64,000 bases of DNA from positions 370,569-434,568 of the forward strand of contig NZ_BMCN01000002.1 in the NCBI RefSeq assembly GCF_014635205.1. The letters are read 5' to 3'. The DNA is from Jeotgalicoccus aerolatus. GTDB lineage: Bacteria > Bacillota > Bacilli > Staphylococcales > Salinicoccaceae. Each line of letters begins with the position of its first letter. Position 1 is the stretch's first letter. Under the pieces are notes generated by a model. It ran no database searches, was not told where the DNA came from, and worked only from the letters and a program-made list of their open reading frames with translations. Shown in pieces: positions 54,730 through 63,944 of this stretch. The position numbers were made by a program, and so were the translations under genes.

Positions 54730-55443
54730 TTATAAGTGTGGATTTGTTGCCCACATTTCGCTGTTTTTAACGAAGGTTCTCGGATTGATTTTTAATTGGT
54801 TTACAATAATATCGGCAATATCTTCCGGGTGCGTCATCGTCTGTGGATCGAGATCTGATTTGCCGATTAAATCTGTTAAAACGGCTGAAGGGGTTAAATA
54901 CTGAACACGAATATTATTTTTGCGCACTTCGTGCATAACGCCTTCAGTTAAACCGATTACTGCGTGTTTCGTTGCGGCATACAGTGCACTCGATGCGGAA
55001 GAACGGAGTCCAGATACTGAAGCGATATTAACAACATCGCCTGAATTTTTTTCCTGCATTCCCGGCAGTACTGCTTTCATCATATAGTACATACCGAAAA
55101 CGTTTACGTTCATCATTTCGCGGAATTTATCTTCGTTATCATCAAAGAAGCTTCCATTGCCCATAATCCCCGCATTGTTTATTAAAATATCTATCTGGCC
55201 AAAGTCATTCAGAACTTCGTTCACAATATGCTGCACATCTTCTTTTTTAGATACATCCCCTGCAATGGCGATTGCTTTAACATCTTTCTTTTCGAGACTT
55301 AATAAAGCGTCTTTTAAACTTTCATTGTTGCGGCCGGTAATTGCTATGTTTACACCGTTATCAGCAAGGGCCTGGGCTGTTTTTAAACCGATTCCTCTTG
55401 AACCTCCGGTAATTAAAGCAGTTTTTCCATGTAAATCTTGCAT
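54730..55443 (-). CDS. Short-chain dehydrogenase/reductase, 3-oxoacyl-ACP reductase-like (second copy)
   Basis: The 237-residue SDR has TGGSRGIG at 12-19, NNAG at 89-92, and Ser142, Tyr155 and Lys159 at the same places as the SDR at 28734. Both share MM/EVRKxNIRVxxLTPS and a C-terminus in which W and N-P close the chain, so they are likely paralogues. Substrate unknown. GGAGGGACAA precedes the ATG. It is divergent from the hypothetical gene at 55555. Confidence 0.85.
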   Translation of the reverse strand: MQDLHGKTALITGGSRGIGLKTAQALADNGVNIAITGRNNESLKDALLSLEKKDVKAIAIAGDVSKKEDVQHIVNEVLNDFGQIDILINNAGIMGNGSFFDDNEDKFREMMNVNVFGMYYMMKAVLPGMQEKNSGDVVNIASVSGLRSSASSALYAATKHAVIGLTEGVMHEVRKNNIRVQYLTPSAVLTDLIGKSDLDPQTMTHPEDIADIIVNQLKINPRTFVKNSEMWATNPHL

Positions 55444-55554
55444 ATTTGTCCCTCCTATTTTAAGTTCCTGTTATGAATTGTGTCTAATTTTAAGTATAAT
55501 GAAGATATTAAAAAGATGAAATTGAAACGCCTGAATAGGAGAGGGGGATTTGAC

Positions 55555-55875
55555 ATGGCTGAACACGGTCAGACTAATATTTTTGATGATGTCATGAAAG
55601 ACAATGAGTCCTTTGTAATCGTCGTCCAGGAAGTGATGGATAACAACGGAGAACTTCATAAGAAAGTGCTGCGTGAATATCCGAGTCTTGATCACACTGC
55701 AATGAAAAATTTATTTGAGCATTTAAAAGATACTTATGCTCATGAAAAACACAGTGAAAATGGGACGTATTTCGACATTACAGTGTATACTAATGAAGAT
55801 TATGCCGCAGAGAATGTATATGCGCATACTAAACACTATAAAAACAAAAAAGAATGGACAGCAACATCTAAATAA
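55555..55875 (+). CDS. Hypothetical protein before pdp
   Basis: The 106-residue soluble protein starts MAEHGQTNIFDDVMKDNES (ATG 55555; GAGGGGG upstream). It is rich in His, Lys, Asp and Tyr, with no Cys or membrane segment, and reads as mixed alpha and beta: VIVVQEVMDNNGELHKKVLRE, a helix at 65-80, and YFDITVYTNEDYAAENVY. It is 15 bases before pdp and likely co-transcribed. No family recognised. Confidence 0.7.
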   Translation: MAEHGQTNIFDDVMKDNESFVIVVQEVMDNNGELHKKVLREYPSLDHTAMKNLFEHLKDTYAHEKHSENGTYFDITVYTNEDYAAENVYAHTKHYKNKKEWTATSK

Positions 55876-55890
55876 AAGGAGTATTTTACA

Positions 55891-57192
55891 ATGAGAATGG
55901 TAGATATTATCGCTAACAAACGCGACAATAAAGAGTTAAGTAAAGAAGAAATTCAGTTCTTCGTTAATGGTTATACTAATGGAGAAATTCCTGACTATCA
56001 GGCATCGGCATTGCTGATGGCAGTATTTTTCAACGATATGACACCTGATGAAGCGGCTAATTTAACCATGGCAATGGTAAACTCAGGCGATCAGATTGAC
56101 TTATCGGAAATTGACGGTATTAAAGTGGATAAACATTCGACAGGCGGTGTAGGCGATACGACAACACTGGTGCTGGCACCGCTCGTGGCTGCACTCGATG
56201 TGCCCGTGGCTAAAATGAGCGGACGCGGTCTCGGCCACACCGGCGGAACAATCGACAAGCTTGAAGCTTTAAAAGGATTCCACGTTGAATTATCACAGGA
56301 TGACTTTACAAAACTGGTTAACGAAAATAAAGTGGCTGTCATCGGCCAGTCAGGCAATTTAACACCTGCAGATAAATTATTGTATGCACTGCGCGATGTT
56401 ACGGGAACAGTAAACTCTATTCCGCTGATTGCAAGTTCAATTATGAGTAAGAAAATTGCAGCAGGTGCAGACGCAATCGTACTGGACGTTAAAGTCGGCG
56501 ATGGTGCCTTTATGAAAACTGAAGAAGACGCAGTTAAATTAGCAGAAACGATGGTCAGAATCGGTAATGATGTCGGGCGCCGCACGATGGCAATTATTTC
56601 GAGCATGGAAGAGCCGCTGGGTTATGCAGTGGGTAATGCAAATGAAGTGAAAGAAGCCATCGACACACTTAAAGGTGAAGGCCCTGAAGATTTGACAGAA
56701 TTATCATTAACACTCGCATCTCAAATGGCAGTTGCGGGCGGCAAAGCCAAAGATCTTGAAGAGGCACGCGAAATGTTGAAAGCTGTTATTGCTGACGGCA
56801 GCGCCTTAGAGAAATTTAAAGTATTTGTAAACAGCCAGGGCGGCGACGGCAGCCTTGTTGAGCATCCTGAAAACTTGCCTGCTGCAGAATTCCATACAGA
56901 AGTTGTCAGTGAGGAAGAGGGTTATGTTGAAGTGATAGATGCAGAGAATATCGGCGTTGCAGCATCGGTTCTTGGTGCAGGGAGACAGACGAAAGAAGAT
57001 GAAATCGATCTTTCTGTTGGTATTATGCTGAAGAAAAAAGTTGGAGAATATGTAAACAAAGGCGATGTAATTGCTGAAATTGCCTCAAGTACTAAAGATG
57101 TCAGCGATGCAGCCCGCAAAATTGTCAGCAGCTATCATTTAGGCAGCGAACAAAAACAGACAAAACTCATTAAAAAAATCATTACAGCATAA
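55891..57192 (+). CDS. pdp: Pyrimidine-nucleoside phosphorylase
   Basis: The 433-residue protein matches the Pdp/DeoA family at its usual length. It has [10 protein letters not shown] at 81-90, binding phosphate, and the family signature [16 protein letters not shown] at 110-125, with a C-terminal alpha/beta domain from about 345. It splits uridine, thymidine or deoxyuridine with phosphate to the base and sugar 1-phosphate. It is followed by a UDP-sugar pyrophosphorylase-like gene after 21 bases. Confidence 0.95.
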   Translation: MRMVDIIANKRDNKELSKEEIQFFVNGYTNGEIPDYQASALLMAVFFNDMTPDEAANLTMAMVNSGDQIDLSEIDGIKVDKHSTGGVGDTTTLVLAPLVAALDVPVAKMSGRGLGHTGGTIDKLEALKGFHVELSQDDFTKLVNENKVAVIGQSGNLTPADKLLYALRDVTGTVNSIPLIASSIMSKKIAAGADAIVLDVKVGDGAFMKTEEDAVKLAETMVRIGNDVGRRTMAIISSMEEPLGYAVGNANEVKEAIDTLKGEGPEDLTELSLTLASQMAVAGGKAKDLEEAREMLKAVIADGSALEKFKVFVNSQGGDGSLVEHPENLPAAEFHTEVVSEEEGYVEVIDAENIGVAASVLGAGRQTKEDEIDLSVGIMLKKKVGEYVNKGDVIAEIASSTKDVSDAARKIVSSYHLGSEQKQTKLIKKIITA

Positions 57193-57213
57193 GATAAAGA
57201 TAGGAGACAAATT

Positions 57214-58362
57214 ATGATTGAAAAATGGATTCCGCAATACAGTCAGCTGGAGGAAAGCAGTGCGAAGAACGTAAAAACACAATTTGCAGCGCTGGATATC
57301 GATACAATTCAACGCGTTTACGAAGAAACTTATGTAAATAAAAAAGAAGTTGATCTGTCATCAGTTGAAGAAGTACCCTATGTTTTAAAATCAGATCTCG
57401 ATTTAAATGCTGTAACAGAAGCGGCAGAAACAGCGATTCATAATGGCGAGGTTGCCGTAGTGCTCTTAGCTGGCGGACAGGGTACAAGACTCGAACATCC
57501 AGGTCCAAAAGGGACATTCTCATTCGACGGCGTTTCACTATTTGAACTTCAAGCCAGACAAATCTTAAACTTCAAAAATGCTGATGGTGAACTGAAAGTA
57601 CATTGGTATATTATGACGAGTGACATTAACCACGAAGAAACATTGGAATTCTTTAAAAAGAATAATTATTTCAATGTTCCCGAAAACAACATTCACTTTT
57701 TCAAGCAGGAACATTTCCCGCCGTTAACAAAAGACGGCGCACTGCTCTTAACAGAAAATCAGGATATTATGCTGACACCTAACGGCAATGGGGGGATATT
57801 CAGTTCTCTTAAAAACAGCGGTATGCTGAGCGAAATGGAAGCAAACGGAGTCGAACATGTATTTATGAATAACGTAGATAATGTTGTTGTTAAAGTGCTT
57901 GATCCTGCGTTAACGGGACTTCACGTTACAGAAAATAACGATATTACTTCTAAATCAATTACGCCAAGAGCAGGGGAATCTGTCGGCCGTCTCGCTGTAA
58001 TGAACGGTGACAAAGGTGTTGTTGAATATACTGAACTGCCTGCAGGCAGCGAAGATCAGTTTACCAATGCAAATATCGGAATCCATATGTACAGCATGGA
58101 CTTTTTAAATAAAGCTGCCGCAGGTGAAATGCCTTACCATTTAGCACTGAAAAAACTGGAACACCTCGATCATGATTTGAATCTGGTAAAAGAAGAAGTG
58201 CTTAAATTCGAGAAATTCTATTTTGATGCATTTAAATATGCGGATAAACACAATACGCTCCAAGTAGACAGAACAGGTGAATTTTCACCGCTGAAAAACA
58301 AAGAGGGCAGTGACAGTATCGAAACAGCATTTAATGATCTAACTAAAGAAGGACTGATTTAA
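57214..58362 (+). CDS. UDP-sugar pyrophosphorylase-like nucleotidyltransferase (UDPGP family)
   Basis: The 382-residue protein has the UTP-binding loop LLAGGQGTRLEHPGPKG at about 84-100, with Lys99, and the FMNNVDNVV and NxNIGIH lines of the UDPGP/UAP1 family. It resembles eukaryotic-type UDP-GlcNAc or UDP-galactose/glucose pyrophosphorylases that occur as single-copy proteins in staphylococci, and differs from the GalU and GlmU types. The substrate is unproved. Its stop overlaps the next start by one base. Confidence 0.86.
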   Translation: MIEKWIPQYSQLEESSAKNVKTQFAALDIDTIQRVYEETYVNKKEVDLSSVEEVPYVLKSDLDLNAVTEAAETAIHNGEVAVVLLAGGQGTRLEHPGPKGTFSFDGVSLFELQARQILNFKNADGELKVHWYIMTSDINHEETLEFFKKNNYFNVPENNIHFFKQEHFPPLTKDGALLLTENQDIMLTPNGNGGIFSSLKNSGMLSEMEANGVEHVFMNNVDNVVVKVLDPALTGLHVTENNDITSKSITPRAGESVGRLAVMNGDKGVVEYTELPAGSEDQFTNANIGIHMYSMDFLNKAAAGEMPYHLALKKLEHLDHDLNLVKEEVLKFEKFYFDAFKYADKHNTLQVDRTGEFSPLKNKEGSDSIETAFNDLTKEGLI

Positions 58363-59072
58363 TGTCTGAAGAGTCGAAAACTGCCAGCGGCCAATACGAT
58401 AAGGAAGAAGTCACATCGAGAATCGAGCGGACTTTAAAAAATGTCGTGCCGCTGTCGTTCGGTGAAGAAGTCGGAAATGCTGTCAGTCACGGTGTTGCTG
58501 CGATTATCTTTATCTTTTTACTGCCGTTTACTTCCGTCTATATGTATATTGAGGGCGGTGTATCGCACGCAGTCGGCGGTTCAATCTTCGTTATCAGTAT
58601 GCTGCTGATGTTTTTGACATCGACTTTATATCATTCCATGCAGCATAATACGAACCATAAATATGTGATGCGTCTGCTGGATCACAGTTTTATTTTTGTC
58701 GCAATTGCAGGAACTTATACGCCGATTGCAATATCTGTCGTCGGCGGGACTTTCGGAATTGTGATTCTGGCTGTTCAATGGCTGGCGACAATTCTTGGGA
58801 TTTTATACAAAATTCTCGCACCTGTAGTCAACGAAAAAGTCAGCCTGGGTTTGTACCTGGTTATGGGCTGGTCGGCAGTGACATTTATTCCATCGATTAT
58901 TAACGAAACATCTTGGGTATTTATCGTACTGATATTGTTGGGGGGACTATCCTATACGATAGGCGCCTGGTTTTACGCGCAGAAAACCCGTAAATATTTC
59001 CATATGATTTGGCATTTCTTTATTATTATCGCAGCGATTTGTCACTATACAGCAATTGTTTTCTATATCTGA
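58362..59072 (+). CDS. Hemolysin III family (PAQR-like) membrane protein
   Basis: The 236-residue protein has seven membrane segments with the HlyIII/PAQR marks: GEEVGNAVSHGVAA near 40-53, STLYHSMQH (about 87-95), LDHSFIFVAIAGTYTP, and the final HxxWHFFxxxAAICHY. Conserved His and Asp residues make a likely zinc site in the membrane. Bacterial members have been linked to membrane lipid homeostasis. It starts on the last base of the previous stop codon. Confidence 0.88.
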   Translation: MSEESKTASGQYDKEEVTSRIERTLKNVVPLSFGEEVGNAVSHGVAAIIFIFLLPFTSVYMYIEGGVSHAVGGSIFVISMLLMFLTSTLYHSMQHNTNHKYVMRLLDHSFIFVAIAGTYTPIAISVVGGTFGIVILAVQWLATILGILYKILAPVVNEKVSLGLYLVMGWSAVTFIPSIINETSWVFIVLILLGGLSYTIGAWFYAQKTRKYFHMIWHFFIIIAAICHYTAIVFYI

Positions 59073-59139
59073 TGGCAGCATGCATAAAATATGTTAGTAT
59101 ATACAACTTACGCATAATAAACTGACCGGGGTGGAAGTT

Positions 59140-59940
59140 ATGAAAATAGTATTTTTTGGTGCCGGCAATATGGCCAGTGCGATATTTACAGGCATGATTG
59201 AAAAAGGTATCGTCAAAGCAGATGATATTTATATTACGAGCAAAACAAACCGCGTTGCAGCGATGGAATTTAAAGAGTCGCTTGGAGTGAATGTATCTTA
59301 TGATGATGCAGAGCTTTGTGCTGATGCGGATTACATCGTACTCGCAAGCAAACCGCAAAATTTTAAAGATGTCGCTAAACGGATTCGCCCTTATTTAGAA
59401 GAAAAAACGAAGCTGATTTCCGTCATGGCAGGGATTCAGATTTTAACGATCCAGGAAGAGCTCGGTAAAGGGAACAGTGTTGCCAGAATAATGCCGAATA
59501 CTAATGCTATGGTGCAGTATTCCGTCAATGGGATTGCTTTTTCAGATGGTTTCGACAATAAGGATGAACTGATTGACTTGATGGCCAGCTTTGGGAAGAA
59601 TGTCGTCGTCGGTGAAGATGGCATGGATAATATTACTGCCGCAACTGGTTCCGGACCTGCCTTCTTATACTATATATATGAACAGTATGCTAAAAGTCTG
59701 GAAGAACTCGGCTTTTCAAAAGAAGATGCTGAGCAGCTGACGAGAAATCTCGTCATTGGTACGGGGAAAACTTTATCGGAACGTCCTGAATCATTTGAAA
59801 AATTAAGAACCGACATTACTTCTAAAGCAGGAACAACAGAAGCCGGTTTAAACACGCTCAGTGAATTTAAGCTGAGAGAAATGATTACAGATACTTTAGG
59901 GAGTGCCAGAGACCGGAGTAAAAAATTAAGTGAACGTTAA
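59140..59940 (+). CDS. proC: Pyrroline-5-carboxylate reductase
   Basis: The 266-residue protein has the Rossmann motif FGAGNMA at 6-12 and the C-terminal ITSKAGTTEAGL, the P5C reductase signature. It makes proline from pyrroline-5-carboxylate with NAD(P)H. I use ATG 59140; the GTG at 59131 is inside the GGGGTGG binding site. It ends in a terminator. Confidence 0.94.
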   Translation: MKIVFFGAGNMASAIFTGMIEKGIVKADDIYITSKTNRVAAMEFKESLGVNVSYDDAELCADADYIVLASKPQNFKDVAKRIRPYLEEKTKLISVMAGIQILTIQEELGKGNSVARIMPNTNAMVQYSVNGIAFSDGFDNKDELIDLMASFGKNVVVGEDGMDNITAATGSGPAFLYYIYEQYAKSLEELGFSKEDAEQLTRNLVIGTGKTLSERPESFEKLRTDITSKAGTTEAGLNTLSEFKLREMITDTLGSARDRSKKLSER

Positions 59941-59952
59941 ATGAATCTTGAG

Positions 59953-59990
59953 ATACTTTCATATATAATCATATATGGAAGTATTTTTTT
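59953..59990 (+). terminator. Terminator after proC
   Basis: ATACTTTCATATAT (59953-59966) pairs with ATATATGGAAGTAT (59971-59984) with one G-U, over a four-base loop, followed by seven T residues. Confidence 0.82.
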
Positions 59991-60008
59991 GATGAAAGGT
60001 ATGGGGAC

Positions 60009-61559
60009 ATGGCAACTTTATATTACAATGGAACAATTTATACAATGGCAGCACCAAATGATACGGTGGAGGCTGTACTTATAAATGACGGCTTGGTTAC
60101 AGAAACCGGGAGCTATGAAACATTAAAAGCACAGGCGGATCACTTTGTTGACTTACAAGGACAGACGATGATGCCTGCTCTAACTGATGTTCACCAGCAC
60201 TTAGTGATGATCGGTAAAAAACTGGACATGCTGGTGCTTGAAGATATGACTGATATTGACGAAATGAAGAGAGAAGTGAAAGCTTTTAATACGAATCGCC
60301 AATGGAACAATATTTTTGGCTACGATGAAAATAATTTTGAGAACCAGTACAAAATTAATATAAAGGAACTGGATGAGCTGACGGAAAAACCAACTTTAAT
60401 TACACGTATATGCTCACATGCAGGCGTAGTCAATTCAGCTGCTTTTGAAGCATTGAATATAACAAAAAATGTTGAAAATCCTGAAGGCGGTTATTTTGAA
60501 CGTGATGAAGATGGTGAACTGACAGGCTGGGTATACGATAAGGCCTTTGAAGAAATGCGTGCAGCGACAGTAGAGGATACTGTTGAGTCTATCAGCGAAG
60601 ATATTACCCGTGCGGTGAAATATTTGCAGTCTCTCGGAATCGCCAACGTACATACAGAAGATCTTGCCTATTACGGTGACTTTAACGTTCCGCTTGATGC
60701 CTATCTGAAGACACTCGGCCAGGATGCTTTAAAATTCAGAGTCAATCTGCTGACACATGAACAAGTGTATGAAGATGTCGTCCAGGCAGATAAGAAATAT
60801 AAAGAGAACTTTGTTGAACGCGATGCAATGAAAATTTTTGCAGATGGTGCTTTTGGAGCTAAAACTGCATTGGTCAGCGAACCGTATGAAGGGTCTAATG
60901 ATGAAGGCCTGCAAATTCACTCAGAAGAGAAGCTGCATGAAATGGTTCAGACTGCACGGAGTCACGGCGATGCGATTGCAGTTCATATGATTGGTGACCG
61001 TGCAATTGAAATGGTGCTCGATGCGATTGAAAAATATCCGCCGAAGAATAACAAGCATGACCGTTTAATTCATATCAGCCTGCTGCGTCCGGATTTAATT
61101 GATCGTATTGCAAAACTTCCGGTGGTCTGTGATATCCAGCCGACTTTCCTGACTTCTGATATGCCGTGGGTGGAAGAATATATCGGTAAAGCGCGCGCGC
61201 AATATTTATATCCATTTAAAACGCTGCACGATAAAGGGATTATAATGGGCGGCTCATCAGATGCGCCGATTGAAAAAGTGAATCCATTTTTAGGAATTCA
61301 TGCTTTGATGACACGTGAAGATAATGGAGCAGTATATTACCCGGAACAGATCATTTCACGTTTTGATGCGTTTAAAATGTACACGACTGAAGCGGCTAAA
61401 ATAGTCTACCGGGAAAACGTTCAGGGTCAGATTGCAGCCGGGTATTTTGCGGACTTTATCGTCTTGGACCGAGATGTGATGAATGTGAGTCCGGATGAAT
61501 TGAAAGAAACGAAAGTGTTAAAAACAGTGATCGACGGAGAAATCGTTTTCGAAATGTAA
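60009..61559 (+). CDS. YtcJ-like amidohydrolase
   Basis: The 516-residue protein is a metal-dependent hydrolase with the HxH motif DVHQH (H62, H64), a metal Lys/His region with FADGAFGAKTAL near 280, AVHMIGDRA near 321, and GGSSDAPI near 418 with the catalytic Asp. It belongs to the YtcJ/NfdA group of exoenzymes or cytosolic amidohydrolases that act on amides or formamides. Substrate unknown. It stands alone, between terminators. Confidence 0.86.
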   Translation: MATLYYNGTIYTMAAPNDTVEAVLINDGLVTETGSYETLKAQADHFVDLQGQTMMPALTDVHQHLVMIGKKLDMLVLEDMTDIDEMKREVKAFNTNRQWNNIFGYDENNFENQYKINIKELDELTEKPTLITRICSHAGVVNSAAFEALNITKNVENPEGGYFERDEDGELTGWVYDKAFEEMRAATVEDTVESISEDITRAVKYLQSLGIANVHTEDLAYYGDFNVPLDAYLKTLGQDALKFRVNLLTHEQVYEDVVQADKKYKENFVERDAMKIFADGAFGAKTALVSEPYEGSNDEGLQIHSEEKLHEMVQTARSHGDAIAVHMIGDRAIEMVLDAIEKYPPKNNKHDRLIHISLLRPDLIDRIAKLPVVCDIQPTFLTSDMPWVEEYIGKARAQYLYPFKTLHDKGIIMGGSSDAPIEKVNPFLGIHALMTREDNGAVYYPEQIISRFDAFKMYTTEAAKIVYRENVQGQIAAGYFADFIVLDRDVMNVSPDELKETKVLKTVIDGEIVFEM

Positions 61560-61649
61560 CTGGAAGTTCACTTTTCAATGATATTAGTGCGGGTTATGTT
61601 GTGTTATTATTAGCAGTAATGGAAACAAGACGAATTAAGGAGCGTATAC

Positions 61650-62699
61650 ATGATTACTGAAAGTCAGGTAAGAGAAATTATTGGAGCATTGAACGACCCG
61701 ATTTTAAACGTCCCGATTAGTGACACGGAGGGGCTTCTTGAAATCAGTATTAAAGAAGAGAAAAAACACGTCAGTGTTAAAATAGCGATCGGCCGACAGG
61801 GCGGTCAGGAACAGCTTGAACTGCAGATGAAAATCGTCAATCTCTTAAAAGAAGAAGGCGCCGACAGTGTTGGGCTTCGTTTCGAGGAGCTGCCGGATGA
61901 AACGATTGAAAAATTCCGCTCAACACGCGGAAGTGCAATGGAGCGCGGATTTACCCTCGGTAAAACAGAATTTATCTCAATTGCTTCAGGTAAAGGCGGA
62001 GTGGGTAAATCCACTGTAGCAGTTAACCTGGCAGTGTCACTTGCTAAAGAAGGCAAAAAAGTCGGCTTAATTGATGCCGATATATACGGTTTCAGTGTGC
62101 CTGACATGATGGGGATTACCGAGCGCCCGGAACTCGACGGTGAAACGATCATTCCTGTAAAAAGATTTGGTGTTGAAGTCATTTCAATGGCCTTCTTCGT
62201 TGAAGAAAACACACCGGTAATTTGGAGAGGACCGATGCTCGGCCAAATGCTGACGAGTTTCTTTGAAGAAGTGAAATGGGGAGACCTGGACTACCTGCTT
62301 CTTGATCTGCCGCCGGGAACAGGTGACATTGCACTCGATATTCACCAGATGCTGCCGCACAGTAAAGAAATTATCGTAACGACGCCGCATCCGACTGCAG
62401 CCTTTGTTGCTGCAAGAGCAGGGGCGATGGCTCAGCATACCGATCACGAAATTATCGGTGTCGTAGAAAATATGAGTTACTTTGAAAGTGAAGAAACAAA
62501 GAAAAAAGAATATATATTCGGGAAGGGCGGCGGACAGAAACTCGCTGACGAACTGAATACAGAATTACTCGGCCAGCTTCCGCTCGGCCAGCCGGACTGG
62601 GACGAAGAAGACTTCGCTCCGTCAGTTTACCAAAACGATGAAATCAGCGCGGTGTATACAGAAATGGCTAAAAAAGTGATCGGAGGCACCGCTGAATGA
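61650..62699 (+). CDS. salA: Mrp/NBP35 family ATPase, SalA type without CxxC
   Basis: The 349-residue protein has an N-terminal MIP18-like domain (about 3-85) and a P-loop domain with SGKGGVGKS at 113-121 (deviant Walker A), DADIYG near 144-149 and LDLPPGTGD near 231. It contains no cysteine at all, so the CxxC that carries the Fe-S cluster in ApbC/Mrp is absent, as in SalA of B. subtilis, a regulator. It overlaps kbaA by four bases. Confidence 0.85.
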   Translation: MITESQVREIIGALNDPILNVPISDTEGLLEISIKEEKKHVSVKIAIGRQGGQEQLELQMKIVNLLKEEGADSVGLRFEELPDETIEKFRSTRGSAMERGFTLGKTEFISIASGKGGVGKSTVAVNLAVSLAKEGKKVGLIDADIYGFSVPDMMGITERPELDGETIIPVKRFGVEVISMAFFVEENTPVIWRGPMLGQMLTSFFEEVKWGDLDYLLLDLPPGTGDIALDIHQMLPHSKEIIVTTPHPTAAFVAARAGAMAQHTDHEIIGVVENMSYFESEETKKKEYIFGKGGGQKLADELNTELLGQLPLGQPDWDEEDFAPSVYQNDEISAVYTEMAKKVIGGTAE

Positions 62700-63463
62700 C
62701 GTCGAAGTATTTAGTTAAGTTTTATTTTGTCACATTAATGATTGGTGCGGTCATTACGACTGCCATCAGTCTGGTGACAGAATATGATACTGTTACAAGA
62801 TATTTATTTGAAGGGCAATTTGGTGATTTCTTTGCCGGCTTTATATTTCTGATCGGCTACGGTCTGCTTATAGCAACCGTCAGTCAAGTCGTTTTCTACA
62901 TATATCTATTTATCCATCCGCTCGGGATGGGGATATTTAGAAAGCTGTGGCCATATGTCCAGCTTCTTCTAATAATGTATGCAGTTTTCGATTTGTTCTA
63001 TTTACGTTTCAGACAAGTCGGCATTGATCATGGTTCTACATGGTCGTTTATCTGGGTCCCGATTATTATCGTGCTCGCCGGTATCGGCTTTGCCTACTAT
63101 AAAAATAAAATTACTGCAGGAAACGTCTTTGTATCATCACTGTTCTTTATGATATTTATGACGTCACTCACGCTGCTGCCGTTTATTTCAGTAGAAGATA
63201 CTGCCTGGATTTACCGCTCAGTATTTACAGTTATTCTGACGAATGCTTACCAGCTGATTAGATTGCCTAAGTATATAGAGGATTCTAAAAAAGAAAAAGA
63301 AGCCCGCGGACGTATAACGAAAAGCGATATCAATGAACAAAAGCGTGCAAAACTTAAAAAAGAAGCTGATGAGAAGCGTCAAAGAGAAGAACGTCAAATC
63401 AAAGCACGCGAAAAAATGGGTTATAAAAATAAGACTCGGCCAGCAAAAAACAAGAAAAATTAA
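62696..63463 (+). CDS. kbaA: KbaA family membrane protein (KinB-pathway activation)
   Basis: The 255-residue protein has about six membrane segments (roughly 8-26, 46-70, 78-100, 115-132, 143-160 and 167-185) and a basic C-terminal tail of about 65 residues rich in Lys, Arg and Glu. The first part, KFYFVTLMIGAVITTAISLV, and LRFRQVGIDHGSTWSFIWVP match KbaA, needed for KinB activation in Bacillus sporulation. Its place after salA and before an rRNA operon parallels B. subtilis. In a coccus its role is unknown. It overlaps salA by four bases. Confidence 0.82.
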   Translation: MTSKYLVKFYFVTLMIGAVITTAISLVTEYDTVTRYLFEGQFGDFFAGFIFLIGYGLLIATVSQVVFYIYLFIHPLGMGIFRKLWPYVQLLLIMYAVFDLFYLRFRQVGIDHGSTWSFIWVPIIIVLAGIGFAYYKNKITAGNVFVSSLFFMIFMTSLTLLPFISVEDTAWIYRSVFTVILTNAYQLIRLPKYIEDSKKEKEARGRITKSDINEQKRAKLKKEADEKRQREERQIKAREKMGYKNKTRPAKNKKN

Positions 63464-63479
63464 AATGAACTAGTGTAAG

Positions 63480-63517
63480 AAAGGCGCAGAATCAAGGTTC
63501 TGCGCCTTTCTCGTTTT
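63480..63517 (+). terminator. Terminator after kbaA
   Basis: AAAGGCGCAGAA (63480-63491) pairs exactly with TTCTGCGCCTTT (63498-63509), followed by CTCGTTTTT. Confidence 0.75.
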
Positions 63518-63544
63518 TAATTTATAAAAAAGTAAACAAAAGCG

Positions 63545-63573
63545 TTGACGAAATCATTATGGCTTGGTAAGAT
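63545..63573 (+). promoter_or_regulatory. rrn promoter P1
   Basis: TTGACG (63545-63550) and TAAGAT (63568-63573), spacer 17. The TAAGAT box followed by ATAAAAGTCGTC is shared with P2. Confidence 0.85.
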
Positions 63574-63674
63574 ATAAAAGTCGTCAAAACACGACACAAC
63601 ACAAACTTAACAAAACTTAAAAAAAGAGTTTGCATTCGAAACTTGAATGTGTTAAGATATAAAAGTCGTCAAAA
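63568..63674 (+). repeat. Direct repeat spanning the P1 and P2 start regions
   Basis: A 22-base stretch beginning TAAGATATAAAAGTCGTC recurs exactly at 63568-63589 and 63653-63674, covering the -10 and initial transcribed region of two promoters. It suggests a promoter duplication. Confidence 0.85.
63630..63658 (+). promoter_or_regulatory. rrn promoter P2
   Basis: TTGCAT (63630-63635) and TAAGAT (63653-63658), spacer 17, ending 85 bases downstream of the end of P1. Confidence 0.83.
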
Positions 63675-63723
63675 GGCGATGTAAACAAAACTTTATAATC
63701 TTAATAACAACTTAATAAAAGTC

Positions 63724-63752
63724 TTGCATCTGTAAGATGCACATGTTAAGAT
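63724..63752 (+). promoter_or_regulatory. rrn promoter P3
   Basis: TTGCAT (63724-63729) and TAAGAT (63747-63752), spacer 17. P1, P2 and P3 make a tandem set for the rRNA operon. Confidence 0.83.
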
Positions 63753-63790
63753 AGTAAAGCAATACACGAGATTGCAACATAAAGTGTAAC

Positions 63791-63815
63791 ACAAAGAACA
63801 TTGAAAACTGAATGA
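63791..63815 (+). promoter_or_regulatory. rRNA leader antitermination/processing region (boxA-like)
   Basis: The stretch CAAAGAACATTGAAAACTGA is typical of rRNA leaders and spacers in staphylococci and bacilli. Such stretches carry boxA antitermination signals and form part of the pre-16S processing stem. No gene lies in 63464-63944 apart from these promoter and leader elements. Confidence 0.6.
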
Positions 63816-63944
63816 CAATATGTCAACGTTTAATTCCGAATAAAGAAGTCTTCTATTATATAGGAGCACAGATTGAGGCGAACAATATAAACGCAAAACG
63901 AGATACTGTCAGCAGTATCAACAGAGCTTAAGTTTAAGTTCTCC

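Noticed and set aside
56091..56606. 171-residue minus-strand ORF opposite pdp
   Set aside because: It is Ser/Thr/Pro-rich, antisense to a conserved enzyme and lacks a binding site.
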